Positions 44,401-53,885 of a stretch of DNA of 64,000 bases are shown piece after piece (the stretch's first letter is position 1; each line of letters starts with the position of its first letter). The notes under the pieces are model-generated. The model did not search any database, had not been told where the DNA came from, and saw only the letters and a list, made by a program, of their open reading frames with translations. The DNA is taken from NCBI GenBank assembly GCA_013396915.1, contig VWZL01000914.1:353425-417424 (forward strand), written 5' to 3'. Source of the stretch: Stercorarius parasiticus. Its lineage: Eukaryota; Chordata; Aves; Charadriiformes; Stercorariidae. A program made the position numbers and the translations under genes.

Positions 44401-47400
44401 ACAGATTGGGATCAAAGGCAGACAAACAGACAGAGTCCTTCTCAGATACTGGCCACTGAAGAAAGAGACTGACCCCTTTTACCCCTCAGCTTTTATACCA
44501 AGCATGATGCAGGCAGGATGGAACACCCCTAGGTGACAGGATGGGTCAGTTTTGAGTCATCTGTCCTGTCTGCTCCTCCCCGCAGGTGCGACCCCTCTGT
44601 GCTCTCCCGCTTCCGACCCTCCAATGTGGTACATAACAAAGGGAGCTGACCTTGGGTGTCGTAGCAGTAAGTATAAGCAGGAGCCACTCTGCATACCATT
44701 CCTCGGTATTAACTATAAGCACTGCATGTTATCTGCTAAAAACAGACTCTGTCTGAAAAATATACTGTTAATTTCAGAGAGTTAGAAGAGGCTTAACTGA
44801 GAAGTAAAATTACAGAAAAGAAACTTGGTTCTGTTCTACCTCAAACCAAGACATGAGATTAACCATTAGGGGAAAAAGTTACTTCAGCATGATGGTCTGT
44901 CACTTAAACACAGGCTGGTTCAGTGGCTAACTTGGTTAATTAGTGTCAGGCACCGCATACATGGAGAACTAAAACAGAGTCAAAACTGTGTCAATTACAA
45001 AAATACATATACACAATTATTACTATCAAAATACACCAAAGCAGTACTAAACAGGTAAATCATGTCAGTAATGCTGCAAAATCTCACTGTGCTCTAGACA
45101 GAAGCTGACGTAAGGAGGCTTAAAACTAATAAATTGAGGCTAGAAGGGAATGTACAAAAGCAGGTTATGACTGTGCAAGATGGAACTGGGCCAGTGCATT
45201 AGGTCTATTAGGTCTATTACACATTATTCAGTTACTGTCAAATGATACAGTAAACAAGGAAAGAGAACTATCTGACATCATCCAGACGTCATTGTTTTCT
45301 GAAATGTTCCTAACCTTTTCATTGTCCGTCCTCTGTCCTTACTGTGCTGCAATCTATTTGTATCTCATTAGAACAAGTGATATCAGTCCAGTTTTAAGGA
45401 CCTGTATAACTGTTGCTGGCTCGTTGGAGAAAAAGAATACAACAGGAATGTTACCAAGTCATTTAAACTCTGGGCCTGATCTCCCTCTGGACTCCAAAGT
45501 GGCAAACGGGACTTTGGTTCTGCTCCGGTCCTTAGGAGCGATCTTAGGATCCCGCATCTTCTGCCAACCTCCCTGGCACAATCTCACCATACACTCCAAC
45601 TCAGCAGGGCTAAAGCTGAGCTTTTACTCCCTCTCCCTCTCCTTTTACTGCACCTCTCTCTCACAGGGACATATATAACAGATATATAGGGATCAACAAA
45701 ATATCCCACACATTGCTCCAGCCCATAATCTTGGCATCATGTTCAGTTTAGACGCACACATACTGCCTACCGTAAAGTCCCACAGGTTTTTTTTCCTCAT
45801 CGACCTCTCCTTTTTACCCTCAGACCTAACATTCCAGCTATCCTTACCTAATGGTTTAATCACATAGATGTTATTTGACTTCAGCAGAGGTAACCAGGCA
45901 GTTTCCAGAACCATGCTATGGAAAACCTTCCCCTAGTCTGTGGCTCTGACCCTGCCATATTGGCTTTGACCATACAGGCCTCTCTCTCCTGGCTCTCCTT
46001 GCTCCAACATATTAAATAGACACCCTACACAACATTTTGTAACCTTTTCAAACCTTCCTCTGCTTCATCTATCATCTCCTATTCAATAATGAAATGCTAA
46101 CATTTGTCTCCAGCCAGTCAATAGCAGAGGAACAGAAAGACAAATCAAATGTTTCCAAACCACCCCACCTTCCTTTTCCTAACTTCTACTCAAAGCTATC
46201 CTTTGCCAAAATGCTAACAAATAGGTTAGGATACATAAACGTTATTACACCTACCTATTACCACCCTACTACTACTTTGGATACATCTGCTTCCTCCTAT
46301 ATTTTTTCCAATTTACTTTATGGACAATTCCTGTAAAACAGGGATTGAACAGATTTTTTATGAAGTGTTTGCATAGATACTAGCACAACAGTATCCCAGT
46401 CAATACCACAGTACCACACTTAAATAATAGTATGGGTAGCAAATTGATGTATACTGCACTGAAATGCCTTTGGAATTTATTTCTGTATAGAACAATGAAC
46501 AAAGTATGTCAGCTACGCATGCAATGATTCAACACTCAAAAAGTTATTCGGGATAGAATTTGGCTTAATCTTGATTAATCTGATATACTTCACCTCCTCC
46601 AATGGAAAATTCACCAAGATGTGCTTTATTCTCCCATTTGCACTCCTTTTTTTTTGTGAAAAAGGAGAAAGTATCACTGCACCAGAGCTTGATGAGAGGC
46701 AAGGTACGTAGGCTATCATTTAAAAATGTTATTTCTGTCCTTCAAAACCAAGAAAATCCATGGGTGAAAAGCATTTTTAATTCTCAGCTTCTGCTGTGTG
46801 TTTGTAGTCTTTGCTGGAACTGTAAAAGGCTATTAAATCTCCCAATATACTTTCCTTACCACTGTAGGGTTTTTTTTTTTAAAGTATTTTTACATATGGT
46901 CATCCACTTCAGGTTTTATTTTGGTTTGCTGTTATGGAGGGACTTCTCCTCCTTCCTCTGGGAGACTACTCTCCTAGGTAAAAGACCTCATCTCAGGAAA
47001 TATTCTCTTATTATTAAGCCTCTGCTGACCATTTTGCAGTTTCTTATTTATACCTATGTACATGAATGAATGATTCGTTCCTTGCATTGCTTTTGGCACC
47101 CCATACATCCAGACTGCTCTCATGTCTCAGCTCAGCAGTAATTTAATCAAGTTCATTTTTATTTCCTTGGAAATCAATTCTTTAAACCATTTTGTTATGA
47201 TTCTCTTAATTCTTCCTCCAGTTTAGAAATATTTCGGTTACATGGTACCCAAAACAGAAGGAAGCATTCCACTTGAAATTGCATAATGATCATGAAAAAG
47301 AGACAGTCTCAGTCTATAGGACATAACCCTCCCTAATAAAGATGTGAATGCGTGTGTATGTACATACAAAGGCTTATCACTGCCTTACTACAGGATATGA

Positions 47401-50400
47401 AGACTGTATCCCGAAATTACATATTTTAACACTTGTATCACCCTACAAGCATGTCTTATTTGCATTACAGTGACACTCCCTTCTCCATCTTTCATGCTCT
47501 CAGATTTTTGTCCTCATATTGAATGTATATTTGGAATTACTCTTCAATAGAGTTTCCCAAAACATTTTTCTAATAATTTAACTTCTCTCTGTAAGCCCTT
47601 TAATATTCCTGTATCTGCTCAGCATGGGTCACAACTATTCTTTGTTTAAATTTTTATCTCAGATTTACGTTAGCACAATGTTTACTCTTTTTTCCACATT
47701 ACCAATGAACCCTGACTCTGAAGATCCTGCTGCAGAGTACATCGTTTCTTCTGACTGATGTAAGGGACAAGAGGTTAATCAGCTGTAAGACTCTGATTCT
47801 GCAACATTTTTAGGTGTATGTACAACTTATACATGTGAGTTTTCCGACTGAAGTCAATACCATTACTCATACTCTTAATTCTGTACATATTGTAAGTGCC
47901 CTGCTAAATGGGGCCAAGTCCCATGTGTGCTGCTGCATTAACGCAAAGAAGATACATGAGAGGCTAAGACTTGATTCCTTGTCTTAATGCGTGAAAGTTT
48001 TTTTATCCCTCTGCTTGGATAAGCTCAGCAATTTCCAGGAAAATAACTTCTGCCTCACTAATGTCTTTCACTTCCCATAAAGCCACCACTTTATTCCAGC
48101 TAAATCAAATATTATTTTCAAAGTAACCACTGCCTATCAATGATAACAAAACTCCAGATAGGCAAATAATAGGCAATATGAATAAACATGTAAGTGACTC
48201 AGCTTGTTTTTAAACTGTGGTCACATAAATCTGCTCAAGTCATGCCATCATCACTAACTGTTCTTTGAATTTCTTTGCCTCAGAAACAAGCAGAACATTC
48301 GTTTTTCATATCTATCAAACCAATGCCTTGGAAGCCTTTTTTACAATTCTCAAGGGCATCTCCGTGGTCATGGGCCTGGCCCTCACTCTGGAAAATGTCC
48401 GGTCACGCAGTCCAGTTTTTCTCTGGGCACATGTGTCTGGGGGCATAATTCCCTATTTGCCCAGTGCATTATTCCACCAGGTGTAACATTGGTCTAGCAT
48501 TATAGTCTCTTTTCTTACAGCAGCAAAGCATTAAAAGAACTTGAAGTTTTAGGGTGGTCCGGGGTTTCTTCCAAATGCTGTTAACTGCTGAAGATGACAC
48601 AGCATTTCGAAAGATTGTTTCCCCAGCTAATCTGCTATTCTCTGCAGAGGGAGGACCATCTTTCAATTGCCAGTTTGAAGCAGTTCACTGCAGTATGTGG
48701 ATATCTCAGTATCATCTGCACATTAAGCCCTTTCCAAGGCTCATTCTGTCCTCTTTGACTTCCCTGAAGCCAGCATATGAAGCATTAGGCTCTCCATTAA
48801 GCACAGGCCTAAGGCCAGGGAAAAAGTACTGGCTGGCAGCCATTGTCTCAGCACCTCTCACAGGGAATTCTGACTACTGTTTATTTATTTATTAATTCTT
48901 GCAGCTTCTTTCTTGACAGACTCCCTTGATTTAACTTCTCACAATCATTCAGCTTCACTGCAAACAGTCTGAAGCACATGCGATTACTCGAAAAATACCA
49001 AACTTAACTACCTCATGCAGCACACAGTACTTCACATCAGAGAATTACTAAAGAAGTAATTTCTGAATTTTTACTTTTCTATTTAGTTGCCTTTAACATT
49101 TGCTAATAATTCTGATAATGATTTCAGTTATACCACTGAAGGCTTAAACTTTTGATTTATTTTTCTAATTAAATTATACAAAATTATTTATTGACATCAG
49201 TCACTCTTCTCCCACTTGAGAGCTTAGCTGTGCCTGAAGAGTCCAACCCAGAGAGAGAGAGACTGAATTGCCACCGAACATATCAATAACATAATATACT
49301 GGGGAAGAGACAGCAAGACTTTCTGAAGTATGACATTTTTGTACAAAATCTCTTAAAGTTCTTTGAATAATTCAACAAGCATGCAGAGGACAAGCTAATC
49401 AATGCATTGTACTTGGGTCTCCAAAAATACTATTGAAAAGTTTCCTAGAGGCTAGTAACGAAACCAAATCACCAAATAAAAATGGGGTGTAATCCTCTCA
49501 TGGTATAATAAAGAACTAAAAGTTAAGAAACAAAGGATAGGAATAAATGGTCAGATTTCACAACGAAGGAAAAATATCTGTGAAGTATTCTCCACAAGGA
49601 TATGTGGTGGAATAGCTGCTGTTCTTCATATCCATAAATAATAAATAATATTACTTCCAGTAGGACAGGCAGGCAAATAATGAGGTGACAAAAGCTGCAT
49701 ACAACACCAGATTATTCAGGAGAGTCAAATCTAAAACTGCCCACAAGAGCTGCAGAAAGGACTCATGGCACTGAGGCACTAGGTAATAAAATAGTAAAAC
49801 AGAAATGAGGGCCAAGAAGTGCAGACTAGAGAAAATGTGATCAAACAACCTCACCTCCATTTTTAAATTATATTTAGGTAGCATATGCAGTCAGACGGGC
49901 TTTAAAATGGGTATTACTAAGCAGAAAAAACATCATGCATTCACTTTAAGTGATACTCTGAAAGCATCAGAAAAATGCTTTCTGACAGTAAAACAGAGTA
50001 AGTACGAATAGAATAAGTAAGTGGAACACCAAGAACTCTTAAGAACGTGGAAAAAAACTGGAATGTTGTTATACTACTGTCAAAGTCTTTTATGCACTCG
50101 TGCCTTAAACATGGCAGGCAGTTCTGGGCTCAACTTTCAAAGGGTTAATAAAATTATAAAATCTTCAGAGAGAGGTCATAAGGATGGGCAGTGTGACAGA
50201 ACAGTGCTCAAGTAAGAAGGGGAAATAGAAAACCTTAGCTTGGAAATGTTTGGGAGAAGAGAAGGAGGATAAAGTAATACTTAACTAGACATCACAGAGA
50301 AAGTGAACAAAAAATACTTACTCAAGGTATAAGAACTGTGGAGCACCCTTCAAAATTGTTGGGCAGATGGTTTAAAGTAAACAAATAGGGATATTGCCCC

Positions 50401-53400
50401 CCTCACGCAGAGCACACGATAAAATTGTAAAACTCACTGTCTCCAGGATTTGGTGAAAGTCAAAGCATAAGTTGATTTAAAAAAACAAACAAACAAAAAC
50501 CAAACACAAACTCACACAAACTGAAAACATAGCCAAATGTATGGAAGATGGCTCCAGCTGTGGCTACCAGTAGTTCAGATATACATTCTGACCTAAGCTT
50601 TCAACTCTTGATGAGCAGACCTGTATACTCTACTGCTTATAATCCTCCCTTAGCCAAGACAGAATGCTGGTTTAGAAGGACCTTTGGTCTCATCTCACCT
50701 ATTCTCACATTATTACTGGACTGAGGAAAAACTGGAAAAAAACCTGCAGGACTGAACTGTAAATGCCAAAAAATGTCAGTACAGCATCTCTTATATTCTG
50801 CCATGTTTTGCTTACTAACTTTTCCCCCCCCCTTGGTTTTACATAGATTATACACAACAATTTTAAAAATCAGTACTAAAAAATTACTGAGAACGTTCTA
50901 TGACTACATGACAAGTCACAACACCAAAATTCATTGTTCTTAAAGAAAGAATAGCCTAATGGAGACTTTATGAATAGATAATGTGCAGGGAATTTTCCTC
51001 TCTGAAAATCAATGATGGTACAGAATACGAGAGTCTTAGAAAACAAAAGATGTGCAAGTCCTTTGTGTGGTATACTCCAAGGCTAGAATTTGTTCCATGT
51101 GGAAAAACACCCTTGATTAATGTTGTGGCTGGAGCCAGACCCAAATGAAAGATGAAGCACTTGCAGTAATAGGTTCTCCTGCACAGTCTGGAGCAATTGT
51201 TCTTCTGGAGCTATCGTTCATGAGTAAAGACAATTTTCCTTTACTAATGCTGAATAGTACTCATGTAGTCAGTGCACTGTAATCGGTTTAACCCAAAAAG
51301 ATTACCTAAGGTGTGAAAAGACAGGCATCATCAGGCCTCTGAGATACAACTGTAGGGCTTTAGCGTCTTCCACAGATATGGCGGAGGTAGCACAGCAACA
51401 TACTGCAGCTCATTAGTTCTGAGCCATTCACCCATTTACCCAGGCAGCTTTACCTTACATCACCCGCAAACCAAACACAGCCCCTGGTTTGCCTTCAACT
51501 CAGCCTATGGCTACCTTGCATCAGCAGAGGAAGATTCTCCACAAAAGGCTTGACCAAGCTGGAAGGAAAAAACATCTTCAGCCTTCAGTGTAGCAGAATG
51601 CAAATCTTCAGTTACTCTGGATTACTTTTTTCAGACTACTGTGGTACAAAGTAAATTGGCAAATTGAAGTCAACCTATCAGATTTATAAATCTCTTCTGT
51701 ACCGAACAGGCCAGTGCTCAGATGCTTGTTGTCCGGCCATGCTCAGCTGACATAACCACACAACGAAACACCACATCAGAAAGACACTTCCCCTGCAATA
51801 CTGCTGTAGAGGAGACCTCTCCAAAACATGCATTTTTCTCCCACAGTTCAAAGTTCCCACAAAGAGAAGTCTGCATTTCTTTTGAAAACCAACATTGCAG
51901 GAATAAAAAGGGCTACTGTTCAGCTGCTGTGCTCCCCGTTTCATCTAAATTAAATAATATTATCCATTATCTGCGAGCATCTTCAGATTATAGTTTTCCA
52001 GACAACTCCTTTCTGATTATCAACAGCTATTCAGAAAGATTAATGCAGTATTTGCTTTTAGTAGTAAAATCAAGTTGTTCTTACTGCTTGCAGTTTACTA
52101 ATGGTGCAGTGGGGACCACTATCGTAACATAGTTAATGTCTTTTAAGTAAAACCACCTTTGATGTACTCAAGCAGGAAACTTGTCAAAACCAAATCTCCA
52201 GTTCATATGTTGCAATATATGAAATGCTGATGTGAAAATACATTAAGTATTTGTAACTGTGCTATGCAGTATCTTTTAACAGGGCTACCAAAGTTTATAC
52301 TGTTTACATGAAAATGCAAGGGAAATGCTTTACAAACTCCTGAAAATACATAGTAAAACAACTTAGCTGGCATGTGACCAAGATGACACACCTCATGTTT
52401 ACCTTTAACATTTGCCAATACAGTTAAATATTAAGGGAGTCACCAAGGGATCCATTTTCTCTTCTATTTTGCCTGTCCTCTAAAAAAATGCCTTAATTCT
52501 CTGATTTCCAAAATATGCATGACAACAAAAGTTGGTATAACAAACCGTGCTTTACAAATCATTACATATAGAGAATGATGACCATCGGAGAAAGAGGATC
52601 TTGGTTTTATGATTGCTCCCCCTCCAGAGATTCATAACAGGTCTATGAAACTGGGAGGGCCCTACGCTTCTAACTATCAACAATGAAGTTTACATTTAGT
52701 TATCTACAGCAACTCTCTGAAGGGTGGGGAGGGATCCCCTGCAAGCACGTAGATCCTCAGTGCCAAAAAATACAGGGCAAAATTAGCAGCCATGGGATTT
52801 TTTTTTTACTAACCCATTATTAGTCCTATAACTGAACACATTTCTTACAGCTGAGATAGCTAGCAGGAGTGCAGGCTGCCCATGAAAGGCAATAACTGTA
52901 AAACCGAGCTTTGCACAGAAAATCAACCCTCATGATTGGAAATAAGCTGGCCTAAGGTCATCCTACCCTTAAAAACACCCTACTTTTGCACTGCACATAA
53001 GGGGAAAAAAAAAGCACACGCTATTTGGGGCCAGATTATCAGTCACTGTAGGCAAAATAAATGCACTGCAGTTTCAGCACAGCCCTACCAACAGAGTCAT
53101 CTGAGAACAGGACCTACATATCTGTGCGATTCCTAATACAATATTAACTACTTACAGCAGACAAGACACAGTTATGGGGCTGGTCCTTCATCACCTTTGC
53201 ATATTCCTCAGTTATTTTAAGTCTTGCTTATGCAAACTTACCCCTTACTCCTAGTAACATTTAGACCACAGAAATGTCAGGTTTTCAGTGACTTCTGATG
53301 TATCTTTTTCCACATTCACCTATGCAACTTGATGCATCCCAAAGTCTCTACAAGCGTGCAAATGATCCCAAAATGGCATGCTGCCACCCCACACACGCAC

Positions 53401-53758
53401 ACATACCCGTCAAGTACGGGTTCGCATATTCACAACGCAGAGCATTATTCAGCAATAAACAGAGGGCAACAAGGTGTGAGAAGAAAACGCACCCACCAAA
53501 CGACGCCCCAGCCGACGCGGAGGTCACAAGCCCCATCCTCTCCCCACCGCCCGACCCTGCTGACCCACGCCGAGCACCAGAGCGCTGCTTGAGACGCTCC
53601 GAGAAGTTTTGGGGAGCATTGGTGGGTGCTGCACCCGGGGATGCGGGGAGGTGGGGTGGGGGGAGTGACTGCAATTAACGGCAAGTCGGGTGAAGTTTCG
53701 GCGCCCGCCGCCCGTGACTCACCAGCTTGGACTGGGCGCGCTGCAGGAACTCCTCCAT
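7003..53758 (-). CDS. PRUNE2: PRUNE2 (BMCC1), coding exons 1-6, 3' part outside the window
   Basis: Six exons on the minus strand splice into one open frame of 252 codons: 36, 105, 203, 164, 153 and 95 nt. The product aligns from its first residue with the N-terminus of vertebrate PRUNE2 as I remember it (start [12 protein letters not shown], then [12 protein letters not shown]). This part is the Prune-type DHH phosphoesterase-like module and the start of its second (DHHA2) lobe. PRUNE2 is a large, mainly neuronal cytoplasmic protein whose C-terminal BCH/CRAL-TRIO region is linked to RhoA and apoptosis control. That region is not in the window. Asp31-Leu-Asp33 is kept, but the Asp-His-His motif of PRUNE1 is Asn109-Ser110-Asn111 here, and a later catalytic Asp aligns with Lys175. 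Identification is very secure; loss of enzyme activity is inferred. Confidence 0.97.
7098..9639 (-). other. PRUNE2 intron 5
   Basis: 2,542 bp between exons 5 and 6. Ordinary AT-rich intron; I see no repeat or gene in it. Confidence 0.9.
9640..9792 (-). CDS. PRUNE2: PRUNE2 coding exon 5 (residues 170-221)
   Basis: The 153-nt exon has a TTTCAG acceptor and a GTAGTG donor and is phase 1 at both ends. It encodes [20 protein letters not shown], then a segment with [13 protein letters not shown], ending in NPQ. The Asp that PRUNE1 has in its fourth motif (after two Ile and Leu) falls at Lys175, a second lost catalytic position. The FPDLPPRE segment is shared across the Prune family and marks the linker toward the DHHA2 lobe. 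Confidence 0.97.
10222..10415 (+). mobile_element. CR1 LINE, 3' end fragment
   Basis: The segment 'aaattatttaccatgagg' through 'ggttggactagatgatctt' is the familiar avian CR1 3' region. It encodes only the tail of the reverse-transcriptase ORF and the start of the 3' UTR. The final terminal repeat is missing or has diverged. 5'-truncated and inactive. Confidence 0.93.
11461..11548. repeat. Compound TA/TG/CT microsatellite
   Basis: A (TA)n tract of about 11 units runs into (TG)n, then TATA, CTCTCTC and a second TA tract ending near 11548. It is likely variable in length between individuals and may form hairpins. Confidence 0.95.
17114..17674 (+). mobile_element. Solo LTR of an avian endogenous retrovirus, antisense to PRUNE2
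   Basis: The element begins TGTCACGGTTTTGGCTGG and ends GGGGTTAAACCACACA, both typical of a common avian ERV LTR family (ERVL-like by my recollection). About 561 bp, with no internal viral genes beside it, so it is a solo LTR. It contains a perfect CRE (17341-17348) just before a decayed TATA position (GTATGTAAAG). Where family members usually have a poly(A) signal it reads TATGAAGC. I found no clear target-site duplication. It is probably old and promoter-weak. Confidence 0.87.
17341..17348. promoter_or_regulatory. Perfect CRE palindrome inside the intron 4 LTR
   Basis: TGACGTCA lies in the promoter part of the LTR, about 10 bp upstream of the degenerate TATA-like stretch. It is intact although the surrounding LTR has decayed. 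Confidence 0.6.
18207..18370 (-). CDS. PRUNE2: PRUNE2 coding exon 4 (residues 115-170)
   Basis: The 164-nt exon supplies the last base of Ser115, then [15 protein letters not shown] and, further on, [16 protein letters not shown] sequence (seen as [16 protein letters not shown]). It ends one base into Gly170 at a GTGAGA donor. The acceptor is unusual: it reads GATAG and is preceded by an A/T-rich stretch instead of a clear pyrimidine tract. The phase and the protein match leave no alternative, because the split Ser codon restores the expected residue. Confidence 0.95.
18371..19696 (-). other. PRUNE2 intron 3
   Basis: 1,326 bp, AT-rich, with a T-run near 18747-18760. No gene or named repeat seen. 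Confidence 0.9.
19697..19899 (-). CDS. PRUNE2: PRUNE2 coding exon 3 (residues 48-115)
   Basis: The 203-nt exon begins [15 protein letters not shown] after a TTACAG acceptor. It ends two bases into the Ser115 codon at a GTATTG donor. It contains [10 protein letters not shown] (residues 88-97) and the site where PRUNE1 has its catalytic Asp-His-His. Here the stretch reads LVNSNML, with Asn109, Ser110 and Asn111, so both His and the Asp are gone. Human PRUNE2 also lacks the triad at this place, so this is a property of the paralogue and not a fresh mutation. Confidence 0.97.
19900..20356 (-). other. PRUNE2 intron 2
   Basis: 457 bp, AT-rich and pyrimidine-rich on the plus strand around 20010-20090. 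Nothing else seen. Confidence 0.9.
20357..20461 (-). CDS. PRUNE2: PRUNE2 coding exon 2 (residues 13-47)
   Basis: The exon has exactly 35 codons, from Asn13 to Lys47. It has a TTACAG acceptor and a GTAATG donor and is phase 0 at both ends. It carries the first nucleotidase-like motif of the Prune family, SCDLDSLIS, with Asp31 and Asp33, which in active family members bind the metal. The residues around it ([14 protein letters not shown]) match PRUNE2 better than PRUNE1. Intron 1 before it is 33,261 bp; intron 2 after it is only 457 bp. Confidence 0.97.
23311..23371 (+). mobile_element. CR1 LINE, extreme 3' end
   Basis: 'gggtcccttccaact' followed by 'attctatgattctatgata' is the CR1 3' terminus with its octamer repeat. 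About 60 bp remain. Confidence 0.9.
26158..26209. repeat. CA-rich imperfect microsatellite
   Basis: Interrupted CACA tracts such as 'acacacaaacacagacac' continue to 'acacacagctacacacag'. Confidence 0.85.
27886..28152 (-). mobile_element. CR1 LINE, 3' end fragment
   Basis: It starts 'catagaatcatagaatg', then 'ttggaagggaccttt', and runs through the usual CR1 3' region to 'actccttgtcctg'. On the plus strand this is the reverse complement of a CR1 tail, so the element is minus-strand, in the PRUNE2 sense direction. 5'-truncated. Confidence 0.95.
30424..30465. repeat. T/TTTG-rich tract
   Basis: Runs of T interrupted by G, with about four 'tttg' units in the middle. It may be the tail of an old retroposon, but no body is recognisable next to it. 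Confidence 0.8.
33051..33068. repeat. A18 homopolymer
   Basis: Eighteen A residues after 'ggtacag'. No flanking direct repeat was seen, so a retrocopy tail is not demonstrated. Confidence 0.9.
37964..37980. repeat. T17 homopolymer
   Basis: Seventeen T residues after a T/G-rich stretch. Plain simple repeat. Confidence 0.9.
38858..39296 (-). mobile_element. CR1 LINE, about 440-bp 3' fragment
   Basis: It begins 'cacagaatcataggctcc' and 'agttggaaggcaccc', then follows the CR1 3' region to 'ttctcttctccaagctgagc' and 'ccttgaggcc'. It differs from the other copies here in its 3' UTR (a GTCGACCAG-type segment near 38972) and so belongs to another CR1 subfamily. The longest of the typical avian CR1 pieces in this window. 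Confidence 0.95.
41605..41887 (-). mobile_element. CR1 LINE, 3' end fragment
   Basis: It begins 'catagaatcatagaatgg' and 'ttggaaaggacctta', and continues to 'tccctttccagctttctt'. A short internal deletion is visible where the family usually continues after 'acttctctg'. Minus-strand, 5'-truncated. Confidence 0.96.
43897..43957 (+). mobile_element. CR1 LINE, extreme 3' end
   Basis: 'ggctggactaggtgatctcc' and 'ggtcccttccaacccctacc', ending 'attctgtgaatt', is a CR1 3' tail. It lies 128 bp left of the intron 1 solo LTR. Confidence 0.93.
44085..44853 (-). mobile_element. Solo LTR of an avian endogenous retrovirus, sense to PRUNE2
   Basis: 769 bp with short imperfect terminal inverted repeats: TGTCATGGT at the left and ACCAAGACA at the right. 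Read on the minus strand it has a TATAAAA box (complement of 44491-44497) and an ATTAAA poly(A) signal (complement of 44210-44215) in the right order for U3-R-U5. No gag, pol or env lies beside it, so it is a solo LTR. Imperfect 8-bp direct repeats flank it, AGATCAAC (44077-44084) and AGATTAAC (44856-44863), the right copy two bases off the terminus. The orientation allows it to act as an alternative promoter or as a premature poly(A) site for PRUNE2; neither is shown. Confidence 0.87.
44491..44497 (-). promoter_or_regulatory. TATA box of the intron 1 LTR
   Basis: TATAAAA on the minus strand, in the U3 part of the LTR. Transcription from here would run toward PRUNE2 exon 2. Confidence 0.65.
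47790..47917. repeat. Old palindromic interspersed repeat, probably a DNA-transposon MITE
   Basis: The segment runs 'ctgattctgcaacattttt', then 'acatgtgagt', a centre with 'ctgaagtcaatacc', 'attactcat' and an end in 'gtaagtgccctgc'. The arms are inverted: GTATGTAC at 47816-47823 faces GTACATAT at 47883-47890, and 'tgtgagt' faces 'attactca'. The layout resembles a palindromic non-autonomous DNA transposon common in turtles and other amniotes, as I remember it. Family assignment is uncertain. Confidence 0.45.
49340..50705 (+). mobile_element. Ancient CR1 LINE copy (reverse-transcriptase part through 3' UTR)
   Basis: Several blocks in the correct order match the 3' half of turtle- or crocodile-type CR1 elements: 'ttaaagttctttgaa' and 'caacaagcatg' (49356-49385), 'ggaataaatggtcagattt' (49540), 'aataatgaggtgacaaaa', 'cagattattcaggagagtc' (49708), 'agagctgcagaaagga', 'ggcagttctgg', 'agcttggaaa', 'gagaaagtgaac', and an end 'ctggtttagaagg' with 'acctttggtctcatctc'. 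The blocks cover late RT, the C-terminal region and the 3' UTR. Many substitutions and indels break the frame. It is far more diverged than the other CR1s here and does not end in the avian terminal repeat. Confidence 0.85.
53723..53758 (-). CDS. PRUNE2: PRUNE2 coding exon 1 (residues 1-12)
   Basis: The exon encodes [12 protein letters not shown] and ends in phase 0 at a consensus GTGAGT donor. The ATG at 53758-53756 has G at -3 and G at +4, a strong initiation context. Mammalian PRUNE2 also starts with this peptide and splits at the same place, which fixes the start. The exon lies inside the CpG island. The frame stays open upstream to another in-frame ATG at 54016-54014, but that reading is GC-rich and low in complexity, so I keep the conserved start. 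Confidence 0.95.
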
Positions 53759-53877
53759 GACGCCGACCGCCCGGCGGGACGGAGGAACGGACGGAAGGAC
53801 CGCCGCGCTCCCCCGCTGTCCCCCGCACTGCCCGCACCAGAGCGCGGCCCCGCCCCGGCCCGCCCCGCCGCGGGCGG

Positions 53878-53885
53878 TGACGTCA
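53878..53885. promoter_or_regulatory. Perfect CRE palindrome (TGACGTCA)
   Basis: The full 8-bp CREB/ATF site lies 120 bp upstream of the PRUNE2 ATG, next to the GC boxes. This spacing and the CpG-island setting are typical of functional CREs. Regulation by cAMP or neuronal activity is an inference. Confidence 0.7.

Larger units (their letters stand above)
20462..53722 (-). other. PRUNE2 intron 1 (33.3 kb)
   Basis: The interval between exon 2 and exon 1. It contains CR1 tails at 23311, 27886, 38858, 41605 and 43897, a sense solo LTR (44085-44853), an old palindromic repeat (47790-47917) and a long ancient CR1 (49340-50705). The stretches 20462-23310, 28153-38857, 44854-47789 and 50706-53489 hold no gene or repeat I can name apart from short A, T or CA runs. 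Open frames up to 155 codons occur but lack recognisable protein features. Confidence 0.9.

Noticed and set aside
44552..44785. 77-codon plus-strand frame
   Set aside because: It lies wholly inside the solo LTR, antisense to it.
45292..45678. 128-codon plus-strand frame
   Set aside because: No recognisable domain; part of a pyrimidine-rich stretch.
46602..47069. 155-codon open frame on the plus strand, the longest in intron 1
   Set aside because: Composition is rich in Phe, Leu and Ser from T-rich DNA, with no domain, no splice context and no resemblance to a known protein.
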